A stretch of 64,000 nt of DNA from Flavobacterium nackdongense (GTDB lineage Bacteria; Bacteroidota; Bacteroidia; Flavobacteriales; Flavobacteriaceae), in the NCBI RefSeq assembly GCF_004355225.1, contig NZ_CP037933.1:3100001-3164000 (forward strand), read 5' to 3'. Shown here piece after piece: positions 47,661 to 57,198 of this stretch; the first letter of the stretch is position 1; the number at the start of each line of letters is the position of its first letter. The notes below the pieces were generated by a model. The model worked only from the letters and a program-made list of their open reading frames with translations. It had not been told where the DNA came from and searched no databases. The position numbers and the translations under genes are program-made.

Positions 47661-50600
47661 TTATTGCTTACCAATAATTTCTACACGTATTCCTCTTACT
47701 GTAAAGACTAATTTACAATAATAGTATTGGCCTTTCATGATTTCAATTTCAGATTTAAATCTATAAAAATCACTTCCTAGTGAAGCTATATAAATTTTGT
47801 AATTAGAGATTTCTTTAATTAAACCTACAAAAGTCATTTCATTTTCAGTTTCCTGATCAATCCAAATTTCCTGTAATGATGGGTTTAAATACTTAAATTC
47901 TTTTTTTAACGCAATCAGATGCTTATTTGCATAAGAGAATTGTTTGTTATAGCATTCTTTAATATATGAGTAATAGTGGTATTTAAAGAAGTTATTTTCT
48001 TCAAATTTTTCTGGATTAAAATTATTTAAAGCCATTCGAGAATCTACATTATATAACCTTTTACTGTGGTAATCAAATAATGCTTTTTCAACAGTATCTA
48101 AGTGATGATAATTACTTAACTCGTCAATTACATCTTCAGCCGTGTGGTTGACTAGGAATTTATTCCCAAAGTCAAAAATGCCATATTCTAACGAGTTTAA
48201 TTTAAAAATCAAAGCAAGTACCCTAGTATCTGGATTACCATACAATTCATCTATGTGTTTTAAAATTTCAGCTTTTGAGAACTGATTAATTGTAATCTCT
48301 TTAACGTACTTAGCTCTAAGTCTTTCAATATATTCTGTATTTTCCACCACTGATTCATAGGCTTTTACAAATAAATCCTGAATAATAATGTGTTGTCTTA
48401 GTACATCTTCTTCGGTCAAATCTAAATTTTGAACTTTCCACATTTCTAGAGCTAAATATTCATAATAACTATAAGATGAGAACGGGTCCATTATTCTTTT
48501 TATCTCAAAAAATTCCTCAGCACTATCAATATATTCATCTCTTATGTAAGTATCTCCCTCTTTATGATAATGTTTAGCAATTTCAAATTCTATTACACCT
48601 CTTGTATGTGTAATGGAATAATTTTTCCTGTCACTTGTTGAATCAATTAACATAAGTCTTTCAGCTGCCTTTTTTAAATCAACTATGCCTCTCCTGAGTT
48701 GTAAATCCCTAGCGTAATGAATATTAAATAGTGGGTGGGTTGTAAATATTATAGAAGCCTCATCATATAATTTATGTAATTTTTCTTTTTGACTAAAGGT
48801 TCTGTTTTTTTTGATTGCTTTAAATAAATCTATCACAATTTTAGCGTGCTCATCATTTGGATTTAAGGCTCTTACTATTTTTAGAAAACCTTTTAACAAT
48901 TTATCCTCACTTTTATATTTACTTTCAATGAATTTAGCTGATATTATTCTATGTTTTGTTCTAAATACTAAATCTTCTTTTATGTCTCTTGGAGGTGTTA
49001 TTTCGTGTAAGAGTAGCCCTTTACAGTCTATTCTCAATATATTGATTTTAAATTCATCCCAATCCATATTTATTATCTTTTTCAATATACTCGCAGGCAT
49101 TGGAATTTTGTATTGAAATAATAATGAGGTATATTCAAAAGCCGTTCTAGCTTCAGGACTTAACTGATTTAAATTGTCTGTAATAGCCCTTAATAAGGTG
49201 CTATTTTCAATTAAAGACAACATTGTTACATAAGGATCACTATCGTAAGTTTCTCTAATTTTATCTCTGATTTTACTTTCTTCATACTTATCTCTTACGA
49301 TAATTAATCTGTGAGTTTTCAATTTTGAGATTAAATCATTTATTTCTTCATCTGTTAAGTTGTGATTAGCCTCAATTTTGTGTGTATTTTGATAATTATA
49401 ACTTCTTAAATGTTTCTCTAATATGTTTTCTCTTATAGGGGCTAGAATAGATATGTTTTTATTAAATTGATGTTCACTTAATGCAAGCCTAAAAGCCATT
49501 AACTCTTTAAAATATGTATGTCTTTCAACATTATCTGCGAGTAAAATAATATTTTCAATAGAACTAGCATTAAAGAGTTCTTCAAGGTCTTGCGCTCTAA
49601 TGCCATTAATTTCAGTCAATTCAAAAGCTATATAATTATGTTGCAATTGTAATTGATTAATTGCACGTAAAGCAGAAGTTGTTTTACCAACCCCACTAGC
49701 ACCAACAATAAAATTGACGGGGATTAAATTGTTTTCAATTTTATTAGATAAAATTGCATCTAAAATGGTTCTATTAAGCTTCTTTTTGTGAACATCAAGA
49801 TTGTCTAAAATTATTGAGTAGTTTGGCTCCTCTCCCCTGTAATAGTTGACAGCACGTATTGAGTTTTCCTTATTATTTATGTGTAGTTGTTTTAAAACAT
49901 TTCTTAATCTTAGATTTAATTTAGCACTAATTTGTATCGGATTATTGTTATTAGGGTTAAAATAAACTTTTGGCAATTTTTTTTCTTGCCTGGTATATTT
50001 CTCTTTTACCCAACTATCATAATGCCCAAAAAATTCTGATGCCGTCATTCTAATAGTAATAACGTTATTTTCTTCTAAAAAGGGTATTAAAGCTTCGTTT
50101 GGAAATGGGTCAACATTAAAAATTTTCATTTCCTTTTTAAGATTGTTTTTGTTTAATTCTGTTAGTAATCTTTTCGATATTCCGTCAGTAAAAGAGTACC
50201 CAATTGACAGAAAACTAACATCAGTAGTTAGCGAAGAGAAATTAGATAATACTTTATTGTAAAAAGCTTTATTATCTGTAAAATCTTGAGTTGAGAAAAC
50301 AAACTTATATTTAGCTAGGTCAGATAAACACCCATTTAGTTTGATATACTTAATCTGGTCATTAGAAATTATTTTTTGGTATTCAGCTACACTTCTTATT
50401 GGCAGAATCTCTTTATATTCATCGGTTTTTCCGTGAATTTGGGAATAAGCATTCTCCAAAAGCAAATCCATATTTGTAGTTACAATTTGACGCCAACCCA
50501 TTGAAGCTACTTTTAAATGGGCATCTTCGGGTTTTAATTTTTCTAAAAGACTTTTTACATATTGGTCAAACTTTTGTCTAGAGAAAGTATCTAGTCTTGA

Positions 50601-50813
50601 CGCTCTATCCGTAAATTCAACTAAATCTTTTGTTTCTAAATCAACTCCGAGTGTTTCTTGATAATAATTAACTAATGTTGTGCCTAAATAATTTCTCTCG
50701 TTTGTATAAGAAAATCCTGCTCCTAAAAAAAGAATAGTATTTTCATTATACATATTTTGAAAGATTTTCTCTTCAAGAAAATCAATAGTATTTTGGTCAT
50801 TTTTTAAATCCAT
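47661..50813 (-). CDS. SIR2-STAND (Avs5-like) defence protein
   Basis: 1050 residues. The N-terminal SIR2 domain (about 20-270) has FLGAGFS at 29-35 and TTNMD at 112-116; KLNG at 158-161 replaces the usual KLHG. A STAND NTPase follows, with Walker A GASGVGKTT at 371-379, Walker B IILLADN at 422-428, and the sensor-like stretch ILAPIREN. The long C-terminus (600-1050) is helical and TPR-like. The layout resembles Avs5 and related sensors that recognise a phage protein and deplete NAD. The Asn-for-His change may affect NADase activity. Confidence 0.82.
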   Translation of the reverse strand: MDLKNDQNTIDFLEEKIFQNMYNENTILFLGAGFSYTNERNYLGTTLVNYYQETLGVDLETKDLVEFTDRASRLDTFSRQKFDQYVKSLLEKLKPEDAHLKVASMGWRQIVTTNMDLLLENAYSQIHGKTDEYKEILPIRSVAEYQKIISNDQIKYIKLNGCLSDLAKYKFVFSTQDFTDNKAFYNKVLSNFSSLTTDVSFLSIGYSFTDGISKRLLTELNKNNLKKEMKIFNVDPFPNEALIPFLEENNVITIRMTASEFFGHYDSWVKEKYTRQEKKLPKVYFNPNNNNPIQISAKLNLRLRNVLKQLHINNKENSIRAVNYYRGEEPNYSIILDNLDVHKKKLNRTILDAILSNKIENNLIPVNFIVGASGVGKTTSALRAINQLQLQHNYIAFELTEINGIRAQDLEELFNASSIENIILLADNVERHTYFKELMAFRLALSEHQFNKNISILAPIRENILEKHLRSYNYQNTHKIEANHNLTDEEINDLISKLKTHRLIIVRDKYEESKIRDKIRETYDSDPYVTMLSLIENSTLLRAITDNLNQLSPEARTAFEYTSLLFQYKIPMPASILKKIINMDWDEFKINILRIDCKGLLLHEITPPRDIKEDLVFRTKHRIISAKFIESKYKSEDKLLKGFLKIVRALNPNDEHAKIVIDLFKAIKKNRTFSQKEKLHKLYDEASIIFTTHPLFNIHYARDLQLRRGIVDLKKAAERLMLIDSTSDRKNYSITHTRGVIEFEIAKHYHKEGDTYIRDEYIDSAEEFFEIKRIMDPFSSYSYYEYLALEMWKVQNLDLTEEDVLRQHIIIQDLFVKAYESVVENTEYIERLRAKYVKEITINQFSKAEILKHIDELYGNPDTRVLALIFKLNSLEYGIFDFGNKFLVNHTAEDVIDELSNYHHLDTVEKALFDYHSKRLYNVDSRMALNNFNPEKFEENNFFKYHYYSYIKECYNKQFSYANKHLIALKKEFKYLNPSLQEIWIDQETENEMTFVGLIKEISNYKIYIASLGSDFYRFKSEIEIMKGQYYYCKLVFTVRGIRVEIIGKQ

Positions 50814-50952
50814 AAGTTTCGATATTATTATGATCCTTTAGTAATTTCAATTATAGTAGTTTTAGCATTACTATGACTTTGTAAATTTTTTTATAATATG
50901 AATGAAATGATTTTAAATCCTTGAATCGCATAATCTGCTGTCCTATTCATAG

Positions 50953-52881
50953 TTAAAACGCATTAAATTTATCTCCTAAATAGTGCTTCAAATTGTATTT
51001 TGTAGTGGTATCTAATGCTCTTTCCAAACAGATAAACTTTGTGTCTGTATGGGCTTTAAAATGGCTCGCAGTCTCGGGCGCAATGCTCACATCAAGGCAA
51101 ATTAAAGTTTCCTTTTCTCCATCAGTAACAAAGAGAATTTCATTTTTTGTAAACTGCTCTTGTTGTATTGTTGTGTAATTGAGAGTAAAGTTGTTTTTCA
51201 ATAATATCTCCGTTAATAGTTCTTCTTTGTTGAAGACATTTACTAACTGACTTTCTTTTTCTGCAATGTATTTTTTAAGTAAATCCAAATTTTCAGTTTC
51301 ATTGAACTCTGGGTTTGGTGCAAAATCAACTCTAGGAAAATTTGATTTTTGCAGTTTGAAAACTTTAAAACCAAGATTAATTTGTGGTTCTTTAGCCTTG
51401 TCTAATGGTAATTCTCCTTCTTTTTTCTTCTCTTTTTCGGCTAACTCTTTTTCTATTTTAGCTATAACTCTTTTGTTTCTTTCAATAGTAACATCACTGA
51501 TTTTTTTGTAACCTGCTTTGTATGTTTCACTCTTTTCATCTGTGGCTTCTGGAATTTGAACTAATATAAATTTTCTGTTACCTCCATCTTCTTTATTGAG
51601 TTCCATTACAGCTTGACCAGTTGTTCCAGAACCTCCGAAGAAATCGAGGGCTATAAAATCTTTATCTTCTTCACTATTCAAATGTAATTTGAGAAATCGT
51701 TTAATCAATGATGGTGGCTTCGGAAAATCAAATAAACTTCTTCCCATAAGATCTTCTAATATTTTACTTCCTTGGTCTGTAGTCCCAGTATCTTTATGAT
51801 TCCATAAATTTGAAGGCACCATTCCTCCATCCATTTCAAAAAGAAACTTTTTTAATCTGGGAAATGAATTATCACCATTAACACCCCAATATAACTTATT
51901 GTCTTCTACGTGTTTAAGGTAGGTTGAATATTCATATTTCCAAGCATTTGTTGGGTGTTCAGTTTGAATTTTTGTTATAGGATTTTGTATTTTATAAACT
52001 AAATTTGGTCTTTCATCTTTTGTTGCAGGATTTACATACGACACGCTTGTCCAAACTCCTCTTTCATCTTTATCAGGATTTGTATAGATTGAGTCAGATT
52101 TTTCATTTCTTGGTTCTTTAACCGAATTCAAACTATCACTTTTTCTATAGCAAACAAGATGTTCAGTTATAGAACCAAATAGTTTTGAATTATTACTTTT
52201 GGTAAATCTTTTTTCCCAAATAATATTTACTAAAAAATTCTCTTCTCCAAAAACTTCATCACATATCTTTCTTAAATGATGGACCTCGTTATCATCTATA
52301 GAAATAAATATTACACCATCTTCTTTTAGTAGCTGTCTAGCAATGAGCAATCGACTATACATCATATTTAGCCAATTGCTGTGATAACGTCCATCTGTTT
52401 CAGTATTGGTATCTATCTTTACTCCGTTTTCAATTACTTCAGCATCTTCCCAATAACCTTTTTTGTCCTGTGTGAAATTATCGCTATACACAAAGTCTTT
52501 GCCTGTATTATATGGTGGATCTATGTAAATGCATTTTACTTTTTCACGATAACTACCACTCAATAATTTTAAAACTTCAAGGTTTTCACCTTCAATAATG
52601 AGGTTCTCACTGGAATCAGGATTTACGCTTCTATCTTCGTCATATACCAGTGTAGCATTACTTGGTGTAAAGGCATTTCGTTTAGCTTGGCTTTTACCAA
52701 ACCATCGGAACTCATAACGCTCTGTTTCATCAACACTTTCTGGATTTACTACTTTCTTTACTTCATCGATATTAAGGCTTCCCTCACTGGTAAACCAATC
52801 AGGATAAAGTTGTTTTAAAGTCTGCAAACGTTCATCGTTCCAGTCGTTGCTTAATGGCATATAGTCATTGATGGTTTCCAT
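50953..52881 (-). CDS. mod: Type III restriction-modification methyltransferase (Mod)
   Basis: 642 residues, a beta-class N6-adenine methyltransferase with DPPYNTG at 121-127, a target-recognition segment in the middle and the AdoMet motif DFFGGSGTT at 413-421. The order (DPPY first, FxGxG last) is that of type III Mod. It pairs with the upstream Res gene and gives sequence-specific modification. The recognition sequence cannot be read. Confidence 0.92.
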   Translation of the reverse strand: METINDYMPLSNDWNDERLQTLKQLYPDWFTSEGSLNIDEVKKVVNPESVDETERYEFRWFGKSQAKRNAFTPSNATLVYDEDRSVNPDSSENLIIEGENLEVLKLLSGSYREKVKCIYIDPPYNTGKDFVYSDNFTQDKKGYWEDAEVIENGVKIDTNTETDGRYHSNWLNMMYSRLLIARQLLKEDGVIFISIDDNEVHHLRKICDEVFGEENFLVNIIWEKRFTKSNNSKLFGSITEHLVCYRKSDSLNSVKEPRNEKSDSIYTNPDKDERGVWTSVSYVNPATKDERPNLVYKIQNPITKIQTEHPTNAWKYEYSTYLKHVEDNKLYWGVNGDNSFPRLKKFLFEMDGGMVPSNLWNHKDTGTTDQGSKILEDLMGRSLFDFPKPPSLIKRFLKLHLNSEEDKDFIALDFFGGSGTTGQAVMELNKEDGGNRKFILVQIPEATDEKSETYKAGYKKISDVTIERNKRVIAKIEKELAEKEKKKEGELPLDKAKEPQINLGFKVFKLQKSNFPRVDFAPNPEFNETENLDLLKKYIAEKESQLVNVFNKEELLTEILLKNNFTLNYTTIQQEQFTKNEILFVTDGEKETLICLDVSIAPETASHFKAHTDTKFICLERALDTTTKYNLKHYLGDKFNAF

Positions 52882-52932
52882 ATTAATTCTTATGTTTTAT
52901 CATTCTCCTTATGTCAGGATGACGATGACCTA

Positions 52933-55635
52933 TTATATAATTGTATTAATCGTTTTGTTAGCTTCCGTTTTGAAATAGTTGTATTCTTTAACAGGTGCTT
53001 TATATTGTACTTCTAAACCTAGTTTTTCAAAATGTTTCATAGCACAGCGTATTTTGTAAACTTCGCTTTCTGTCAATGCTTTTTTGTCATTAATGTCATT
53101 AGTGCCTTTGGTCTCTATCACAAAATAGAATTCATTTTCATTACCATTCCTAATATTCTTGCGTTTCATAATTAATCCAAAATCGGGTTCGTAATTTCCT
53201 ATTGGAGTGCTTATTTTATAGAAGCTGGGTAGTTTTAAAAAGCAAACTACTTCAGCATCGGTATCAGCATCTAAAGAAAAATTACGTTCCACATCACTGT
53301 CAACAAGCATTTTGTCAAAAACACCCTTGTTCGGGGTTTCAACATATCCTTTACTGGAAATGTTCTTTACAAAATCATCAAAATTGAAAGGATAGCTTTC
53401 TCCAGTAATTTGATAATCTAAACCACGAATCATTTCATCCAATTCCACATTGCGAATTATAGCGGATGCTTCGTGAACAAAACGAGGTGGATTTTTCACC
53501 ATTTCATTCAAGTTCGTTAACCGTTGCATTATTTTAAACAAAGTGGTGTAACTCACTCCTGTATTCTCGCTTAACTCTTCAATTAAATCCAAAGGGGTAA
53601 AAAAGGATTTTTGTTTTACATTTTCTGAGCCTTGAAAAGAATCTTCTTTTCCGTCTTCTGTTATCGCATTAATCAAGAAACTAAAAGCTTCAATTACAAA
53701 ATCAGGAATTGTAATTTTTGAAATTAATTCAGATGCTTGGGTAACTAAATCTTCTTCCTTAAAAGAAATGGTGTATTCTGTTTTCCTTGCTAATGCTGTC
53801 CAGTATTTGCGGAAAGCTTTGTCCATTTCAGCAGAAGGGTTTCTTTTAAATTTAACTTCGTCAACTGCAACACCTTTATGAGTATGAGTCATTCCTGCAC
53901 CTGCATTCTCTGTTCCATAAATTGATTTTATTTCTTCCTGATATTGTGTTACGAATGTTTCATAGGTTTCATTAGGAATAACGGTTAACTGATTGATACG
54001 GTCATCATCTGAAACGTCTAAAGCATCATAAACTCGCTTTCCGTCTTGATTCACACAAATACGCAAACCACGACCTATTTCCTGACGCTTTTTAATCTCT
54101 GAATAGGAATTGTTCAAAGTGGCGATATTAAACACATTTGGATTATCCCAACCCACACCTAGAGCAGAATGAGAAAATACAAATTGTACAGGATTGGATA
54201 AAGTAAGCAGTTCTTCTTTTCCTTTTAAAATCAATTCGTAAATTTTGCTTTGTTCTTTTACACCACCTTCATTGTCTGCAAATTCACCACTTGCTTTTTG
54301 TGCAAAATAATATCCTTGAATACTTTGAATATGTTCAGTAGGAGGTAATTTACCACCATTGTATTCTGGATAAATGGCTTTGTACTTGTCAACGAATAGA
54401 TTTTTTATAATAGGAGTTTCACCCATATAATTGGAAACTCTGTCAATAAAAACGAGAGACAAGCATTTTATTCCTTTAGATTCTAATTTTTGAGATTTGG
54501 TAAAATGTCTGTGAATCAACCATTCTATTTGTAATGCCCAAATGTTTTCTAAACTACCAGCAATTTGTTTTTCTAGTATTTCAGTTCCATTTGAAAACTT
54601 CACTGTCCATTTACCTGTTTTTAAACTCTTGTTAATGTTGGCAATAGTATAATTCAAATAACTGGGATTGTTAGTTTTTATCCCAAGATTATCATTTTGA
54701 CTAAGCCATCCCGTAACTTTAAAATCTATTTTATTGGTGGAATTATTTAAATGCCAAGCTTTCAATTTTACTTTAGGATCTCCTTTGCCAAATTGAATGT
54801 CTGATAACTCAATTTTCAGGGTTGCTTCGTCATTCTTTTCCGTAACGGTCAATACTTCTATTTTCTTTACTAAACCGTCTTTATAGCTATCGTATGGTGT
54901 TAAACGATATAGCAAGTTCTTTACCACTTTATGGGTTGCAGAATACCTGATTTTAAACAATGGATTAAGCTTTGCAATTTGTTTGATAGAATTTTCAGTA
55001 TCCATTCCTTCCTGTGGCTCATCCATTATGATAATTGGATTGCATTTACCAATTGCTTCTATAAAAGGAATATTATTGAACAAATCCTCTCTCTGTGCTT
55101 GATTAAGAATTTTGTCCTCAGAATTAAAAGAAGCCAAAGTCATTATCATCACTTGTGGATGTTGGTCTTCAATAAATTGCGTTACCTTTTGAAGTTTCTT
55201 ACTATCATACTCAAATGCATTTGGGATAAACCCATAAATGTCTTCCAACTGTTTATTGAATGCTTTAAAAGTTCCGATAATATTTTGGCGAATAGCTACT
55301 GATGGCACTAAAATTATAAATTTAGTAAAACCATAATGTTTGAATAATTCATAAATGGTTTTTATGTAAACAAGTGTTTTACCAGTACCTGTTTCCATCT
55401 CAATACAAATATCTTTATCCTGTGAAAGTCTTGCGACATCTTCAAGGATTCCATTTTCAACTAAGATGTTTTTTAAATTGGTTTCAACTTCATCAATAGT
55501 AAGTTTGCTGTAATTAGAACGAATTCCTTCAAAACAAGCATTATCAAATGTGTTTTTTTCAGTACCTTCAAAAAGTTTCACAACCGATTGAATAGCGAGG
55601 TCTTGATATTTAAGGCTTTCTAATTGTAACTCCAT
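52933..55635 (-). CDS. res: Type III restriction enzyme (Res)
   Basis: 900 residues: a superfamily 2 helicase with Walker A METGTGKT near 80-87 and DEPQ at 205-208, and a C-terminal PD-(D/E)xK nuclease. In the nuclease, PD is at 817-818 and ETKG follows at about 841. It translocates and cuts unmodified DNA with Mod. First gene of the leftward defence operon; 51 nt separate it from mod. Confidence 0.93.
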   Translation of the reverse strand: MELQLESLKYQDLAIQSVVKLFEGTEKNTFDNACFEGIRSNYSKLTIDEVETNLKNILVENGILEDVARLSQDKDICIEMETGTGKTLVYIKTIYELFKHYGFTKFIILVPSVAIRQNIIGTFKAFNKQLEDIYGFIPNAFEYDSKKLQKVTQFIEDQHPQVMIMTLASFNSEDKILNQAQREDLFNNIPFIEAIGKCNPIIIMDEPQEGMDTENSIKQIAKLNPLFKIRYSATHKVVKNLLYRLTPYDSYKDGLVKKIEVLTVTEKNDEATLKIELSDIQFGKGDPKVKLKAWHLNNSTNKIDFKVTGWLSQNDNLGIKTNNPSYLNYTIANINKSLKTGKWTVKFSNGTEILEKQIAGSLENIWALQIEWLIHRHFTKSQKLESKGIKCLSLVFIDRVSNYMGETPIIKNLFVDKYKAIYPEYNGGKLPPTEHIQSIQGYYFAQKASGEFADNEGGVKEQSKIYELILKGKEELLTLSNPVQFVFSHSALGVGWDNPNVFNIATLNNSYSEIKKRQEIGRGLRICVNQDGKRVYDALDVSDDDRINQLTVIPNETYETFVTQYQEEIKSIYGTENAGAGMTHTHKGVAVDEVKFKRNPSAEMDKAFRKYWTALARKTEYTISFKEEDLVTQASELISKITIPDFVIEAFSFLINAITEDGKEDSFQGSENVKQKSFFTPLDLIEELSENTGVSYTTLFKIMQRLTNLNEMVKNPPRFVHEASAIIRNVELDEMIRGLDYQITGESYPFNFDDFVKNISSKGYVETPNKGVFDKMLVDSDVERNFSLDADTDAEVVCFLKLPSFYKISTPIGNYEPDFGLIMKRKNIRNGNENEFYFVIETKGTNDINDKKALTESEVYKIRCAMKHFEKLGLEVQYKAPVKEYNYFKTEANKTINTII

Positions 55636-55665
55636 TAACAGAAAAAAGTTTAATAATTATAAATT

Positions 55666-55673
55666 CAAATATA
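55666..55673 (-). promoter_or_regulatory. -7 box for the defence operon
   Basis: On the minus strand it reads TATATTTG (TAnnTTTG), about 30 nt upstream of the Res start. No clear -33 element was found at the usual distance. The rest of 55636-55950 holds no gene. Confidence 0.5.
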
Positions 55674-55827
55674 CAGATTCTAAAATCGATTAATATCTAT
55701 ATTTACAAAAACTATCTAAAAATAAGAGTTACAACTTTAATATTTTAATCACTTTATTTTCTACTGATTAAAATAGAAAACAATGAAATACTATTTTAAA
55801 TACTTTTAGATTAATTTGAAACAAATA

Positions 55828-55864
55828 TTTGTCTAAGTATTGAATCTATATATTGGACAGGACA
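55828..55864 (-). promoter_or_regulatory. Shared 37-bp dyad motif, copy 2
   Basis: It starts TTTGTC and ends GGACAGGACA with a TATTGAAT core, mirroring the copy at 46291-46327. It lies about 190 nt upstream of res and about 87 nt inside attR. Confidence 0.5.
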
Positions 55865-55950
55865 TAAATAAATTAATAAAAAAGGCATACAATTCGGTAA
55901 CATAAAAAAAATAAAATCACGTATCGTTCTGATTTACAAACAAATAAATC

Positions 55951-55979
55951 CACAGGTTCGAGTCCTGTTCCCGCTACTA
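55951..55979 (+). repeat. attR core, 29-bp repeat
   Basis: Identical to 27144-27172. It is only the displaced 3' end of the tRNA, not a second gene. Confidence 0.93.
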
Positions 55980-55983
55980 AGAC

Positions 55984-56012
55984 AACCTCTAAAGCAATTT
56001 AGAGGTTTTTTT
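55984..56012. terminator. Bidirectional terminator beyond attR
   Basis: A perfect 10-bp inverted repeat AACCTCTAAA-gcaa-TTTAGAGGTT (55984-56007) is followed by a T-run. It was probably the original tRNA-fMet terminator and now also ends the leftward LacI-type gene. Confidence 0.75.
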
Positions 56013-56016
56013 ATTG

Positions 56017-57045
56017 CTACTGATATTGGATTTTTTGTGAAGAACTGCGTTCTATTAATCGAGATTCCAAGATTATGGTTTGTGGCGCCTGGTCTTCCAT
56101 TTTTTTATTGATTTGCGACAGCAATAAGGAAGTGGCAATTTTCCCCATTTCTAATCCTGGTTGATCGATCGTCGTGAGTGATGGTTCAATGACAGCCGAA
56201 ATGGGTTCGTTACTAAAACCTACAATAGCGATGTCTTCAGGGATTTGGATTCCTGCCGACTTGAAGTGTTTTATGGCGCCAATAGCGGCATTGTCATTGG
56301 CAGAAAATAGTCCATCGACTGAGTCGAATGCTAGAATTTTTTGGGCACTTTCGACTCCGTCCGATTCCATTAATTTGGAGTTGATAACCAAGTTTTCTTC
56401 AAAATTAATTTTGTATTTCTCCAAAGCAGCTTTATAGCCATTGAGTCGGTTTTTGTAAATCGATAATTCTTGTGGGCCTGAAAAATGAGCTATCGTTTTG
56501 CATCCCTTTAAAATCAGATGTTCTGTAGCTTCAAATCCCGATTTGAAATCATCTATAATAACATTGCTGGTTTTTGATGAATCGAAATGCCTGTCAAAAA
56601 ATACGATTGGTGTTTTGGTTTTATGAAATACTTGCAAATTCGAATCGTTTTTAGTTTCCATGGAAATGGAAATCAAAACGCCGTCAACTCGGTTCGCAGA
56701 TAGGGTATCAATGATCTTTTTTTCGCGGCTTAGTTGCTCTAAACTTTGACAAATGATAACATTATATCCCGCCTCGTAAGCTGTTTCTTCTATCCCCGCA
56801 ATGACAGATGAAAAGAAATGCCGCGAAATTCTCGGGACGATGACGCCGATGGTTTTAGTTTCGTTTTTGCGTAAGTTAGAGGCCAATACATTTCTTTGGT
56901 AGCCAAGCTCATTGGCCTTTTCCAGAATTCTATCTTTTGTTTTCTGAGTCACTCTCGAATTATCACTCAAGGCCCTTGATACAGTAGAACTGTCTATATT
57001 TAATTCTTTGGCAATATCGTGAATTGTTACTTTACCGTTTTTCAT
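56017..57045 (-). CDS. LacI-family transcriptional repressor
   Basis: 342 residues with the classic LacI HTH (VTIHDIAKELNIDSSTVSRALSDNSRVTQKT) and hinge, and a periplasmic-binding-protein-type sensor (IGVIVPRISRHFFSSVIAGIEE). It is divergent from kduI-kduD, and a palindrome in the shared gap (57101-57110) is the likely operator. I infer it responds to a uronate-derived sugar. Confidence 0.9.
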   Translation of the reverse strand: MKNGKVTIHDIAKELNIDSSTVSRALSDNSRVTQKTKDRILEKANELGYQRNVLASNLRKNETKTIGVIVPRISRHFFSSVIAGIEETAYEAGYNVIICQSLEQLSREKKIIDTLSANRVDGVLISISMETKNDSNLQVFHKTKTPIVFFDRHFDSSKTSNVIIDDFKSGFEATEHLILKGCKTIAHFSGPQELSIYKNRLNGYKAALEKYKINFEENLVINSKLMESDGVESAQKILAFDSVDGLFSANDNAAIGAIKHFKSAGIQIPEDIAIVGFSNEPISAVIEPSLTTIDQPGLEMGKIATSLLLSQINKKMEDQAPQTIILESRLIERSSSQKIQYQ

Positions 57046-57078
57046 GAATCACCTCGTTTAGGTTGAAATTTATTTTTT

Positions 57079-57086
57079 CAAAAGTA
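57079..57086 (-). promoter_or_regulatory. -7 box of the LacI-type gene
   Basis: On the minus strand TACTTTTG, 33 nt upstream of the repressor start. The -33 element is not certain. Confidence 0.4.
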
Positions 57087-57100
57087 CAAAATTAAAAATA

Positions 57101-57137
57101 CAATCGATTGGATTTTTAAAAAATAGTAGTACTTTTG
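57101..57137 (+). promoter_or_regulatory. kduI promoter with overlapping LacI operator
   Basis: The palindrome CAATCGATTG (57101-57110, central CG as in LacI-family sites) covers the -33 TTG (57108-57110). The -7 box TACTTTTG is at 57130-57137 with a 19-nt spacer. The gene starts at 57199. A bound repressor would block the promoter. Confidence 0.65.
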
Positions 57138-57198
57138 TAAAAAATAATTCAAAATTTAGTAGAACTGTATTTGCTAATTTATAGACAAACAAATAGTT

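Larger units (their letters stand above)
27144..55979. mobile_element. Integrated genomic element in tRNA-fMet, about 28.8 kb
   Basis: Bounded by 29-bp direct repeats of the tRNA 3' end (27144-27172 and 55951-55979). The integrase gene lies next to the tRNA and points inward. Contents are visibly more A/T-rich than the flanks. They include regulators, an unknown envelope operon, a retron, replication-type ATPases, a homing-type nuclease and a defence block. No relaxase, conjugative pilus, portal, terminase or capsid gene is recognised. A satellite-like or helper-dependent island fits; this last point is inference. Confidence 0.92.

Noticed and set aside
50939..50945. CTGTCC near the mod/SIR2 gap as a third copy of the 37-bp motif
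   Set aside because: Only the short GGACAG core in opposite orientation matches; the remaining motif is absent.
55951..55979. A possible second tRNA-Met
   Set aside because: Only the 3' T-arm/acceptor fragment is present; there is no 5' half, so it is the displaced att copy.
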